Of a stretch of 48,474 nt of DNA, positions 1 to 9,100 are shown in pieces. Source of the DNA: Thermoplasmatota archaeon (GTDB lineage Archaea > Thermoplasmatota > E2 > DHVEG-1); NCBI GenBank assembly GCA_022848765.1, contig JAJISJ010000002.1, positions 1 to 48,474 of the forward strand, written 5' to 3'. A program made the translations under genes and the position numbers. The notes under the pieces are model-generated. The model was not told the origin of the DNA, ran no database searches, and saw only the letters and a list, made by a program, of their open reading frames with translations. Position 1 is the first letter of the stretch. Every line of letters starts with the position of its first letter.

Positions 1-71
1 TTCTTACCGTGCCTTCTAAAACCACAAATAATTCTCTGAAAACACCTTTTTTGAGATTTAGTCCAAGACAT
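1..71 (-). CDS. Partial 5' end of an unrecognised basic, cysteine-containing protein
   Basis: An open frame starts with ATG at 71 on the minus strand and runs off the left edge after 23 codons. The visible peptide begins MSWTKSQKRCFQRI and is rich in Lys and Arg, with two Cys separated by five residues, as in small RNA- or zinc-binding proteins. An AT-rich TATA-like stretch lies about 30 bases upstream and an AAGG about 12 bases upstream. It is divergent from the DRG GTPase gene, with about 110 bases between starts. I do not recognise the family, and the fragment is short enough that it could be spurious. Confidence 0.35.
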   Translation of the reverse strand, partial: MSWTKSQKRCFQRIICGFRRHGK

Positions 72-143
72 TTATTAAAAAACCTTAAATCATATATTAA
101 AAAGATAACTTACTCTTTTAGAACTATGAATTTAATACAACAG

Positions 144-154
144 TTTTTATTAAA
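144..154 (+). promoter_or_regulatory. TATA-like box for the DRG GTPase gene
   Basis: A TTTTTATTAAA stretch lies 27-37 bases before the ATG at 181. No ribosome-binding site is visible before that ATG. This suits a leaderless or very short-leader archaeal transcript. The background is AT-rich, so the call rests on spacing more than on sequence. Confidence 0.35.
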
Positions 155-180
155 CTGAATGATATTTCATATAATAAAAT

Positions 181-1293
181 ATGAAAGACTCAACGATAGA
201 TGAACAGATTAAAAAAATCGAGGAAGAGATTTTTAATACACAAAAAAATAAGGCTACTGAACATCATATTGGAAAATTAAAAGCAAAGATCGCAAGATTA
301 AGAGAGGTATCTGATAAAAGAAAAATTACTAGTATAAAAGGAAAAGGTTTTGCAATAAAAAAATCAGGTGATGCGACAATTGGACTTATTGGTTTTCCAA
401 GTGTTGGTAAAAGTACTCTATTAAATAAATTAACAGATGCTAATAGTAGAGTTGGAGAATATGAGTTTACGACATTAGATGTAATACCTGGAATGATGAT
501 ATATAATGGTGCAAAAATTCAGATTCTTGACTTACCAGGATTAATAACAGGAGCGTATAAAGGTAAAGGTAGAGGTAGAGAAATAATATCCGCAATTAGG
601 AATGTTGATCTAATAATATTTATGATTGATTCACAGAATACAGAACAGCTGAATTTAATGACAAAGGAATTATATAAAGCAGGAATAAGATTAAATCAAA
701 CAAAACCTGATGTAATTATTAAAAAAACAGGGCAAGGCGGAATTAACATCAAATCAACTTTAAAACTTACTAGATTAAGTGAAATAACAATTAAATCAAT
801 TTCATCAGAATATATAACAAATGGTGAATTATTATTTAGAGACGATATTGATGAGGATCAATTAATAGATATATATATGAATAATAGAATTTATGTTCCT
901 TCTATTGTAATTATAAATAAAAAGGATCTAATTTTAAATAGTGAACTAAGTATAAGAATTAGAGAAATTAAAAATAAGGGATGGAAAGTTATAGCGATTT
1001 CTGCAAGTAAAAATCTTGGATTAAATCAATTAAAAAGCTTGTTGATTGCAGAACTTAATCTGATTAGAATTTTTATGAAACCAATAGGAAAAAATCCAGA
1101 TTATGACGATCCCTTAATTCTAAACAAAGGTCAAACTGTTGAAGATGCATGTAAAAAATTGCATAAAGATTTTATAAAAAAATTTAGACATGCACAGATT
1201 TGGGGAAGATCAGCAAAATATTCTGGTCAAAAAGTTGGATTAGATCATATACTAGCTGATAAAGATCTAATGACAATAATTATTTCTCGTTAA
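181..1293 (+). CDS. DRG/Rbg-family GTP-binding protein with TGS domain
   Basis: A 370-residue translation-associated GTPase of the Obg/DRG superfamily. In order it shows a basic helical N-terminus (about 1-60), a G domain with G1 GFPSVGKST (71-79), G3 DLPG (117-120) and G4 NKKD (246-249), the DRG insertion between G3 and G4, and a C-terminal TGS domain (about 290-368). Length and order match archaeal DRG proteins. Family members bind ribosomes in eukaryotes; the archaeal role is not well defined. Its stop overlaps the convergent transketolase C-terminal gene by four bases. No ribosome-binding site precedes the ATG, consistent with a leaderless message. Confidence 0.95.
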   Translation: MKDSTIDEQIKKIEEEIFNTQKNKATEHHIGKLKAKIARLREVSDKRKITSIKGKGFAIKKSGDATIGLIGFPSVGKSTLLNKLTDANSRVGEYEFTTLDVIPGMMIYNGAKIQILDLPGLITGAYKGKGRGREIISAIRNVDLIIFMIDSQNTEQLNLMTKELYKAGIRLNQTKPDVIIKKTGQGGINIKSTLKLTRLSEITIKSISSEYITNGELLFRDDIDEDQLIDIYMNNRIYVPSIVIINKKDLILNSELSIRIREIKNKGWKVIAISASKNLGLNQLKSLLIAELNLIRIFMKPIGKNPDYDDPLILNKGQTVEDACKKLHKDFIKKFRHAQIWGRSAKYSGQKVGLDHILADKDLMTIIISR

Positions 1294-2240
1294 TTTCTTA
1301 TCAAATTTATAACATTTTTCACCATATGTTTTTGATTTAAACCATATTTTTCTAAAAGATCTTTTGGATCTCCGCTTTCGCAAAATCTATCATTTATACC
1401 CATTCTTAAAAATTTGATTGAAATATTATTATCCATTAGAGTTTCAGCAACTGCACTTCCAAGACCCCCAATTATCGAATGTTCCTCTGCAGTGATTATA
1501 GAACCAGTTTCTTTTGCGCATTTAATTATTAATTTCTTATCAATAGGTTTAATTGTATGCATATCAACAATTCTAGTATCTATACCCTTACTTTTCAGCG
1601 TTTTTTGCGCATCCAGAGCAGAATCAACCATTGTACCACATGCAATAATTGTAATATCAGCTCCATCTTCAACAATTAAACCTTCCCCTAATTTTAGATT
1701 TTGTAAATTATTTTCTTCATAAATAATAGGTGCATCCGCTCTACCTATCCTTGCATACATAGGACCATCATTTTCAACCATTAATTCAACAATTTTACCA
1801 GTTTGAACAGCATCACTTGGAGCAATAACTGTCATATTTGGTAAAACTCTCATTAGAGCAATATCCTCTATCATTTGATGACTCGCTCCATCTTTACCAA
1901 CACTTATACCCCCATGAGTTGCAAATATTTTCACATTTGATTTTGAATATGCAACATCCATTCTAATTTGATCATATACTCTTCCAGTTGCAAATACTGC
2001 GAATGTGCTAGCAAAAGCAATTTTTCCACAAGATGCCAATCCTGCTGCTGTAGATATCATATTAGCTTCAGCTATACCCATCTCAAAGAATCTATCTGGA
2101 AATTCTTTTGCAAACAAAATAGTTTTTGTCGATTTGGAAAGATCGGCATCTAAAACTACCAAATTGGAATATTTTTTACCAAGTTCAACTAGTTTTTGAC
2201 CATATGCATTTCTAGGATTGACCATAGTCTTTTTACTCAA
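1290..2240 (-). CDS. Transketolase, C-terminal (pyrimidine-binding) subunit
   Basis: A 316-residue protein corresponding to the C-terminal half of transketolase, with the PYR domain first and the transketolase C-terminal domain after about residue 190. The conserved ThDP-activating Glu lies in GIAEANM (E58). With the upstream gene it should form the split archaeal transketolase of the pentose phosphate pathway. The start is TTG at 2240: a perfect GGAGG sits seven bases upstream and the TTG overlaps the stop of the N-terminal subunit as TTGA, giving translational coupling. The next ATG at 2225 lacks a good ribosome-binding site. Confidence 0.93.
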   Translation of the reverse strand: MSKKTMVNPRNAYGQKLVELGKKYSNLVVLDADLSKSTKTILFAKEFPDRFFEMGIAEANMISTAAGLASCGKIAFASTFAVFATGRVYDQIRMDVAYSKSNVKIFATHGGISVGKDGASHQMIEDIALMRVLPNMTVIAPSDAVQTGKIVELMVENDGPMYARIGRADAPIIYEENNLQNLKLGEGLIVEDGADITIIACGTMVDSALDAQKTLKSKGIDTRIVDMHTIKPIDKKLIIKCAKETGSIITAEEHSIIGGLGSAVAETLMDNNISIKFLRMGINDRFCESGDPKDLLEKYGLNQKHMVKNVINLIRN

Positions 2241-3097
2241 ATTGAAGCCTCCAATTTTTTCTGCAAGGTGTCTAATTCTTCAATTGCTAAATTGTATTCC
2301 ATTTCATTGGGGGGAACTCCATGGAAATCAACATTATTTTCCATGAATGAAACACCCTTTCCTTTAATTGTATTTAAAATTATAACAGTTGGTGAGTTAT
2401 AATTACCATCTGCTTCATCTAAAGCTTCTAATATTTTTTTTATATCATGTCCATCTATTTCTATTACATTCCAACCAAATGAACTCCATCTATCTCTAAT
2501 AGATTCTAAACGCATAATTTTTTCAGTGTTTCCATCAATTTGTAAAAAATTTCTATCTATAAAAGCCGTAACATTATCCAGTTTATAATGCGATGCTGCA
2601 GCAGCAGCTTCCCATATTTGTCCTTCATTTGTTTCACCATCACCTAACATAACATAAGTTTTATAGTCCTTTTTATCTAATTTTGCTGCCAAAGCAACCC
2701 CATTCGCAAAAGAGAGTCCATGACCTAAAGATCCAGTTGAAGCTTCAATTCCTGGTGTACACAAGCACGCAGGATGTCCTTGTAGCATACAATTCATATT
2801 TCTAAGATTATTAAGTTCAACATGAGAAAAATATCCTAATTCTGCTAAAGTAGCATATAGGGCAGGTGCAGCATGTCCTTTACTCAAAATAAATCGATCC
2901 CTGTTTGAATCGTTGGGGTTTTTAGGATTATGGTTCATATATAAAAAATATAATGCCACTATCGCATCAACCGTTGATAATGATCCGCCAGGATGACCTG
3001 ATTTGGCTCTATATAACATTTTAATTATTTTTTTTCTAATCTTTACAGCCATAATTTCAAGTTTTCTGATAATTTCTCCATCATAGTTTTTCATCAT
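2237..3097 (-). CDS. Transketolase, N-terminal (ThDP-binding) subunit
   Basis: About 286 residues forming the thiamine-diphosphate-binding half of transketolase. Visible motifs are SGHPGGSLS, SKGHAAPALYA and the ThDP/metal motif GDGETNEGQIWEA. The frame is open to an ATG at 3211, but the extra 38 residues there are hydrophobic-basic and unlike the family. An AAAGGGA site lies directly before tandem ATGs at 3097 and 3094, so one of these is the likely start. It is coupled to the C-terminal subunit by a four-base overlap and divergent from srp54. Confidence 0.93.
   Translation of the reverse strand: MMKNYDGEIIRKLEIMAVKIRKKIIKMLYRAKSGHPGGSLSTVDAIVALYFLYMNHNPKNPNDSNRDRFILSKGHAAPALYATLAELGYFSHVELNNLRNMNCMLQGHPACLCTPGIEASTGSLGHGLSFANGVALAAKLDKKDYKTYVMLGDGETNEGQIWEAAAAASHYKLDNVTAFIDRNFLQIDGNTEKIMRLESIRDRWSSFGWNVIEIDGHDIKKILEALDEADGNYNSPTVIILNTIKGKGVSFMENNVDFHGVPPNEMEYNLAIEELDTLQKKLEASI
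2248..2252 (-). promoter_or_regulatory. GGAGG ribosome-binding site fixing the TTG start of the transketolase C-terminal subunit
   Basis: Read on the minus strand, GGAGG lies seven bases before TTG at 2240 and inside the end of the N-terminal subunit gene. It decides for the TTG over the ATG 15 bases further in. Confidence 0.75.
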
Positions 3098-3286
3098 ATA
3101 TCCCTTTCTGAGAAAAAAATAACCCCACTTTTTTACTGAATATTTTATTGAGCTAAATACCTTTTGTAATTTTTTATTATAAAAATAATAAATCCAATTT
3201 GCTAGAATCAAATATATAATTATAAAAAATTTATTAATGCAAACCTTGAACGTATTAGAGAAAATAGCGATAGTTATTAATGATCC

Positions 3287-3297
3287 TTTTTATATTT
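3287..3297 (+). promoter_or_regulatory. TATA box of srp54
   Basis: TTTTTATATTT is centred about 24 bases before the ATG at 3315. No ribosome-binding site lies between, so transcription probably begins at or next to the start codon. Confidence 0.5.
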
Positions 3298-3314
3298 CCT
3301 TCAATAGAGAATAA

Positions 3315-4646
3315 ATGGTCCTGAATGATTTAAGCGACTCTCTTAAGGGTACATTAAAAAAAATTGCAAATGCAGTATATATAGATTCAAAACTCATAAA
3401 GGAAGTTGTAAGAGATATTCAAAGAGCTCTTCTACAGTCTGATGTTAATGTAAAATTAGTTTTGACTCTTTCAAAAGAGATCGAGAAAAGAGCTTTGCAA
3501 GAAAAACCTCCAGCTGGAATGAGTAACAGAGAACATGTTATTCATATTGTATATGACGAGCTTGTGAATATATTAGGCAAATCAAGAGAATTACCAATCA
3601 AAAAACAAATAATAATGATGACAGGATTATATGGACAAGGAAAAACCACGAGTTGCGGAAAACTAGCATCATATTTTAAAAAAAGAGGGTTAAGACCCGT
3701 CCTGATAGCTGGAGACGTTCATAGACCCGCAGCATTTGAACAATTAAAACAGATAGCAGAAAAAGTCAAAGTTCCTTTTTATGGTGATAAAAATGAAAAA
3801 AATGCTGTCAGGGTTGTTAACGATGGTATAAATAAGTTTAAAAGAAATAGTGATGTGATCATTGTTGATACATCAGGTAGACATAAACTTGAAGACGTTC
3901 TAATACAAGAGATGAAGGATATTTTTCAAAATGCCAAACCTGATGAAAAATTGTTAGTGATTGATGCTGCAATGGGGCAGCAAGCAGGAACGCAAGCCAA
4001 GGCTTTCAATGATGCCGTGGATATCACTGGCATTATTCTTACAAAACTTGATGGCACAGCAAAAGGCGGTGGAGCACTTAGTGCAGCTGCTGAAGTCGGT
4101 GCGCCGATCCTATTTATTGGTACCGGTGAACACTCTGATGATTTTGAGACTTTTGATCCAGCTAGTTTTATTTCTAGAATTCTTGGGATGGGTGATATTA
4201 AATCACTATTAGAAAAAGCAGAATATAGCGTTAAAGGTAAAGATGCTGAAAAAACAGCTAAGCGTATGATGTCAGGTAAATTCACTCTTAATGACATGTA
4301 TGACCAGATGGATATGTTATCGGGTATGGGGCCATTAAATAAGATTGCTGAGATGCTTCCAGGAAATTTTACAGGCCGAATAAAAAATGTTGATATGGAC
4401 AGTACTGAAAATAAATTACAAAAATTCAGGGTCATCATGGATTCTATGACAAAAGAAGAAATGGAGAACCCGAATCTAGTCCGGTCTGCAAGGATCAAAC
4501 GGATAGCTAGAGGATCCGGTGTGGAAAATAAGGATGTAAAAGAGTTGTTAAAATATTATAATATGACAAAACGCATGATGAAAGGTATTTCAGGAAATCG
4601 TAAAATGAGAAAAAACCTTATGAAGCAATTACAATTTGGAAATTAA
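3315..4646 (+). CDS. srp54: Signal recognition particle GTPase SRP54 (Ffh)
   Basis: A 443-residue SRP54 that binds 7S RNA and signal sequences and targets ribosomes to the membrane with FtsY. The N-domain helical bundle spans about 1-95. The G domain has G1 GLYGQGKTTS (from 104), DTSGR, and TKLDGTAKGGGA, typical of SRP GTPases. The Met-rich M domain spans about 300-440 and includes the RNA-binding helix-turn-helix with SARIKRIARGSG. It is full length. Its codons look less AT-biased than those of neighbouring genes, which could reflect high expression. The glycerate kinase gene follows after 15 bases. Confidence 0.97.
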   Translation: MVLNDLSDSLKGTLKKIANAVYIDSKLIKEVVRDIQRALLQSDVNVKLVLTLSKEIEKRALQEKPPAGMSNREHVIHIVYDELVNILGKSRELPIKKQIIMMTGLYGQGKTTSCGKLASYFKKRGLRPVLIAGDVHRPAAFEQLKQIAEKVKVPFYGDKNEKNAVRVVNDGINKFKRNSDVIIVDTSGRHKLEDVLIQEMKDIFQNAKPDEKLLVIDAAMGQQAGTQAKAFNDAVDITGIILTKLDGTAKGGGALSAAAEVGAPILFIGTGEHSDDFETFDPASFISRILGMGDIKSLLEKAEYSVKGKDAEKTAKRMMSGKFTLNDMYDQMDMLSGMGPLNKIAEMLPGNFTGRIKNVDMDSTENKLQKFRVIMDSMTKEEMENPNLVRSARIKRIARGSGVENKDVKELLKYYNMTKRMMKGISGNRKMRKNLMKQLQFGN

Positions 4647-4661
4647 AAAAAAAAAATCCTT

Positions 4662-5999
4662 ATGTTGTTTAAAAATTATAATCAGATTATTTGCAATGGA
4701 GAAAATAGTGAAATTAAAAAACAAAGAAAAGAAATTCTTGATATATTAACCTTAGCGATTAAAAGTGTTGATCCATATGAAATTGTAAAAAAAAATATAA
4801 AAGAAGAACAAATTTCAATTGATAACAAAATTATAAACACTAAAAATTTTGAGAATATTTATTTAGTTGGATTTGGAAAAGCTAGTTTAAAAATGGGGGA
4901 GGCAATTTTAGATGTATTAAACATAAAAAAGGGTATCTTAATTACTAATGATCATAAAGGTAAAATAAATAGTAATATAATAAAATTATATGTAGCAGGA
5001 CATCCAATACCAAATCAAAATAGTATTAATGGTACAAATGATATTTTAAAAATGATTAAAGAATGTACAAAACAAGATCTTATACTTGTTCTCATATCTG
5101 GAGGAGGCTCTACACTTTTATGTAACCCCCGAATTGGATTAGATGATCTTAAAAAAACAACAAGTTTGTTATTAAAAACAGATATGGAAATTAGTGAGAT
5201 TAATACAATAAGAAAACATCTGTCTTTGGTTAAAGGTGGACAACTCGTTAAAAATGTAAATTGCGATGTTATTTCATTAATAATTTCAGATATTGTAAAC
5301 GATCCTATTGAATTTATTGCCTCAGGACCAACCTCTCCTGATTCAACTACTTTTGATGATGCAAAAAGAATTCTTATAAAATATGGGATATGGGATAAAA
5401 CCCCAAAAAGTGTTAGAAAAATAATTAATGATGGTCTATTAGGTAAAATTCCAGAAACACCATCAAAAGATAATCCAATTTTTAATAATGTTCAAAATTA
5501 TATTATTGCAAATAATAGATCTTTGTGTCTTGCAGCAGAAAAATATGCAAAAAAAATCGGATACGAAACAAGACTAATAACAACATGTTTAACCGGGGAA
5601 GCAAAATATGTGGGTAAAAACCTTATTGAATATATTTATAGTAATTATAAAAGTAAAACTAAGAAAGTATATATTTCTGGTGGAGAAACAACAGTGAATG
5701 TTATTGGTAATGGTAAAGGTGGAAGAAACCAAGAGATGGTTTTAGGTAGTATAAATTATCTTAATGATAAAAAAATTGTTTTTGCATCTTTTGCAACAGA
5801 TGGAATTGATGGTCATAGTAACGCTGCAGGTGCTATTGCAGATGGTTTCTCTATGAAAAGAGCTTTAAAAAAGAATTATGATCCATCATTTTTTTTAAAA
5901 AATAACAATTCATATGAATTTTTTAAATTATTAAATGATTTAATTAAAACTGGACCTACTGGTACAAACGTTATGGACATACAACTTATAATATGTTAA
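4662..5999 (+). CDS. Glycerate 2-kinase (MOFRL / TtuD-GckA family)
   Basis: A 445-residue member of the DUF4147-MOFRL glycerate kinase family, which makes 2-phosphoglycerate from D-glycerate and ATP. Motifs seen are ISGGGSTLL, the KHLSLVKGGQL helix, SGPTSPD, and the C-terminal MOFRL region with SGGETTVNV, GKGGRNQEM and FATDGIDG. Thermoplasmata use such enzymes in the non-phosphorylative Entner-Doudoroff route; whether this archaeon does is inference. It starts 15 bases after srp54, across a poly-A run, without a clear ribosome-binding site. The old annotation hydroxypyruvate reductase for this family is less likely. Confidence 0.9.
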   Translation: MLFKNYNQIICNGENSEIKKQRKEILDILTLAIKSVDPYEIVKKNIKEEQISIDNKIINTKNFENIYLVGFGKASLKMGEAILDVLNIKKGILITNDHKGKINSNIIKLYVAGHPIPNQNSINGTNDILKMIKECTKQDLILVLISGGGSTLLCNPRIGLDDLKKTTSLLLKTDMEISEINTIRKHLSLVKGGQLVKNVNCDVISLIISDIVNDPIEFIASGPTSPDSTTFDDAKRILIKYGIWDKTPKSVRKIINDGLLGKIPETPSKDNPIFNNVQNYIIANNRSLCLAAEKYAKKIGYETRLITTCLTGEAKYVGKNLIEYIYSNYKSKTKKVYISGGETTVNVIGNGKGGRNQEMVLGSINYLNDKKIVFASFATDGIDGHSNAAGAIADGFSMKRALKKNYDPSFFLKNNNSYEFFKLLNDLIKTGPTGTNVMDIQLIIC

Positions 6000-6133
6000 T
6001 AAATATATATACTAAATAATTTAATGTAAACTAAATTTATTAAGGAATGTAATATATCTTATATAATAATACAATTTGTTTATTATAATTTATAGTGGTA
6101 ACGAAAATACCAAAATTATTTAAGTAATAATAA

Positions 6134-6167
6134 TATAAATTAAACATAGAGGGAAATGTAAAAGGAG
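6134..6167 (+). promoter_or_regulatory. TATA-like box and AAAGGAG ribosome-binding site of the giant surface protein gene
   Basis: TATAAATTAA lies at 6134-6143 and AAAGGAG at 6161-6167, eight bases before the ATG at 6176. The spacing predicts a short leader that carries the ribosome-binding site. Confidence 0.45.
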
Positions 6168-6175
6168 AAAAGTAT

Positions 6176-9100
6176 ATGAATAAAAATAATTCATATAAAA
6201 AAATAATAATATTGATTTTTATTTTTATGATGTTATTATCAGCTAATAATAGTTCTTCATTAATTTTAGATATAGATGAAGAAGATGGCGTATATTTTGT
6301 TGATATATTTAATGAAGGAGTAAATGTAGATCTAACGAATTGTACTACTTCAAAAGAAAATGGAAGAATTATTTTGGACCCATATGGTTCAAATACAAGA
6401 CTATACGATTATTCAGATTGGAATATAGAATCAGAAGATAAGGCATATAGCTATCCCACTCCTTATTTTTTCTTGTTACTTCCTCCAAAAATTAGTATAA
6501 CTCTTTTTGAAAGGGAGTTTGATAATGAATTGGATTATGATACAATTAAAAATAAGAATAATATTTTTTATCCTTTGGAGGAATTTGATGAATCATCACC
6601 ATTAAAAATTGTTCATCATTACAGATTTAAGATAAAAGAGAATATTAATTTTACAAATGAAATAAATATATATTGGTGTGGAAAAGCAGAAAATGAGCAA
6701 AAAATCACTTTTTATTATTGGCAACCAGTGGGTTCAATAGGAAAATGGGAAGAGGCCGCATCGGGGGTTTCCAATTCATCAGTAATTGAAATTCAACAAA
6801 ATTTTACAGGTGATTTATTCATTGGTGAAGATAACTATATAGATATTTGCATTGTTGCAACGCCAGATTTCGGCGAGAGATGTTCTCTTTTTACAGATTA
6901 TGTAAAGATAACTGTTTACGGACAGGGATCATCTAGTTATGGAGCTGCCATTTCATCTGTTATATCTCCTAATTATTTAGATAGATGGGAATTTTTATTA
7001 TGGGAGGATTATGAAAAGAGTGGTACATCAATCAGATATCATATATTATATGAAAATGAAACAGGAGATTTTAATCTTATCGATGACAGTTACTTATCGG
7101 GAAATGAAGAAGGATTTACCTCATCTCCTGTTTATTTAGATTCTCTTCCTTTATATGATATAAAAATATTAGCAAATTTATCTACAATTAATCCATCCTT
7201 GTCTCCAGAAATTGATAGTTGGAGTTTAATATGGCAAACAAGTGATAAAATTTGGAGTGATCAGTTTTCTTCATCCTTTAGAATAGATGAAGTGGACAAT
7301 ATTTTATTTTCAAATGATGAAGCAAAATTGATTTTATCAGTAAATGATTGGCCAATGTTCGGAAAAAATTCAGAAAATACTAGATCATCAGATAGTTATG
7401 GACCTGATGCTGATAACCACAGTTTGTACTGGTATTCTACAACAAAATCTGGTAGTGAATATAGAAACCCCATCTTAAAAAATAATATTTTATATATTGC
7501 TTCGATCGATGGTGATATATTATATGCATTTAATGCTACAATCCCTCTCGGTGATGAGGGTTCAACAATTTTACCTGTCGATCAATCTGATATACCACAA
7601 AATACTATTGAGAGTTCACCGGCTTTAACAGAGGATGGAAAATTAATTGTAGCATCAGGTACAAGATCTAATGATGGAGACATTGATAATAAAGTATTTG
7701 CTTATAATACTCAAAATATTTTATCAGAAAATACGATTTGGGAATTTAATTATAGCGATATTGATCCAGATAATCCATATATTTGTTATTCAGCCTCACC
7801 AACTATTTATGAAGATAAAATATTAATCAGTTCATGGAGTGGAAAAAATTCCATTTGGAATTCTTTATGGAATTATTTCAATTTAACTTACGGCAACAAT
7901 AAAATTATTGCACTAAATTTTGATGGGAATCTTGAATGGGAATATGATTTACCTGCAGGTAGTTTTTCAACTCCAGCAGCACAAAACGATATAGTAATAG
8001 TAGGCTGTGAAAATAAAGATGGTAATAGTATCTTTGCTTTGGATGCAAATAACGGTGATAAATTATGGGATAACAATATTGGCCCAATTGGAAGATCTTG
8101 CCCTTTAATTTATGATGATAAAGTTTTTATTATTACAAAAGAGATAGGAATAATACCATTTACAGGTTATGAAAGTGTTATAGCTCTTGATTTAAGTGAT
8201 GGTAGTGAATTATGGAATTTATCTATTGGAGATAATATTGCAGATAATTATGAAAAAATTGCAGGAGCTTCTCCCTCGGTTAATAATGGTATCCTTTTTA
8301 CAGTTTCAGCTGATGGAACAGTATATGCATTAGATATAAATAATGGTGATGAGATATGGACAAAGAAGATTTATACAAAAAGTTTAACTTCACCCTATTT
8401 TTTAGTATCATCCCCTGTTTCAATTAATAATATTCTATATATTGGTACTCCAGATGGAATTATATATGCTTTGAATATAACAGATGGATCTATTATTTGG
8501 CAGGAGGACACATATCAAAATTCTCCTATTCAAAACTCTCCAATTGTTGTAGATGGTGTAATTTATTATTCTTCTGAAAATGGTATTTTATACAGCAGGG
8601 GCGTATTTAAAGGAATTGAAGGTGAAGTAATAACTGGATCTATAATATCAATTCCAATAAGTCTTCCAAATCCTAACTATATTTGGAATAAATTTTATGT
8701 TGAATATTCTACTTATGAAGGAGAGATAGATTTCTATATTCTTGATAAAATGGGAAATATATTGCTTGATGATATTTCTGATGGATCAAATATTTCTAAA
8801 TCAAATGTTAATAATCATGATACTATTAGATTACGTGCTGATTTTAGTGCTAACTATAGTTCAAATATTAGTGGTGAAGCGATTTTATTTGATTGGAGTG
8901 TTACATTTAAACAAGAAGGTGATTTAGATTATGAAACAATTTTTTATGAGAATAGTTTTTACTCTATAGATGTTCCACCAATATGTGGGATTGATGTTCA
9001 AAATCAATATGTTGGTTTAATGGATTCAGCACAATATAGATTTGAATATGAAAATCAATTAGGAAATTTTATTTCAGAATGGTATGATGCTGATTTTAGT

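Noticed and set aside
1414-1722. Open frame of 102 codons opposite the transketolase C-terminal gene
   Set aside because: It is fully inside a conserved gene, with low-complexity hydrophobic content and no motif.
3098-3211. N-terminal extension of the transketolase N-subunit
   Set aside because: The extra residues do not resemble the family, and a purine-rich ribosome-binding site supports the ATGs at 3097/3094.
3926-4498. Open frame of 190 codons antisense to srp54
   Set aside because: It lies wholly within the conserved SRP54 G and M domains, has no recognisable motif and no ribosome-binding site; it mirrors the codon pattern of the real gene.
6062-6087. AT-only inverted repeat TATAATAA/TTATTATA before the surface protein gene
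   Set aside because: It contains no G or C in the arms, and such pairs are expected often in this base composition.
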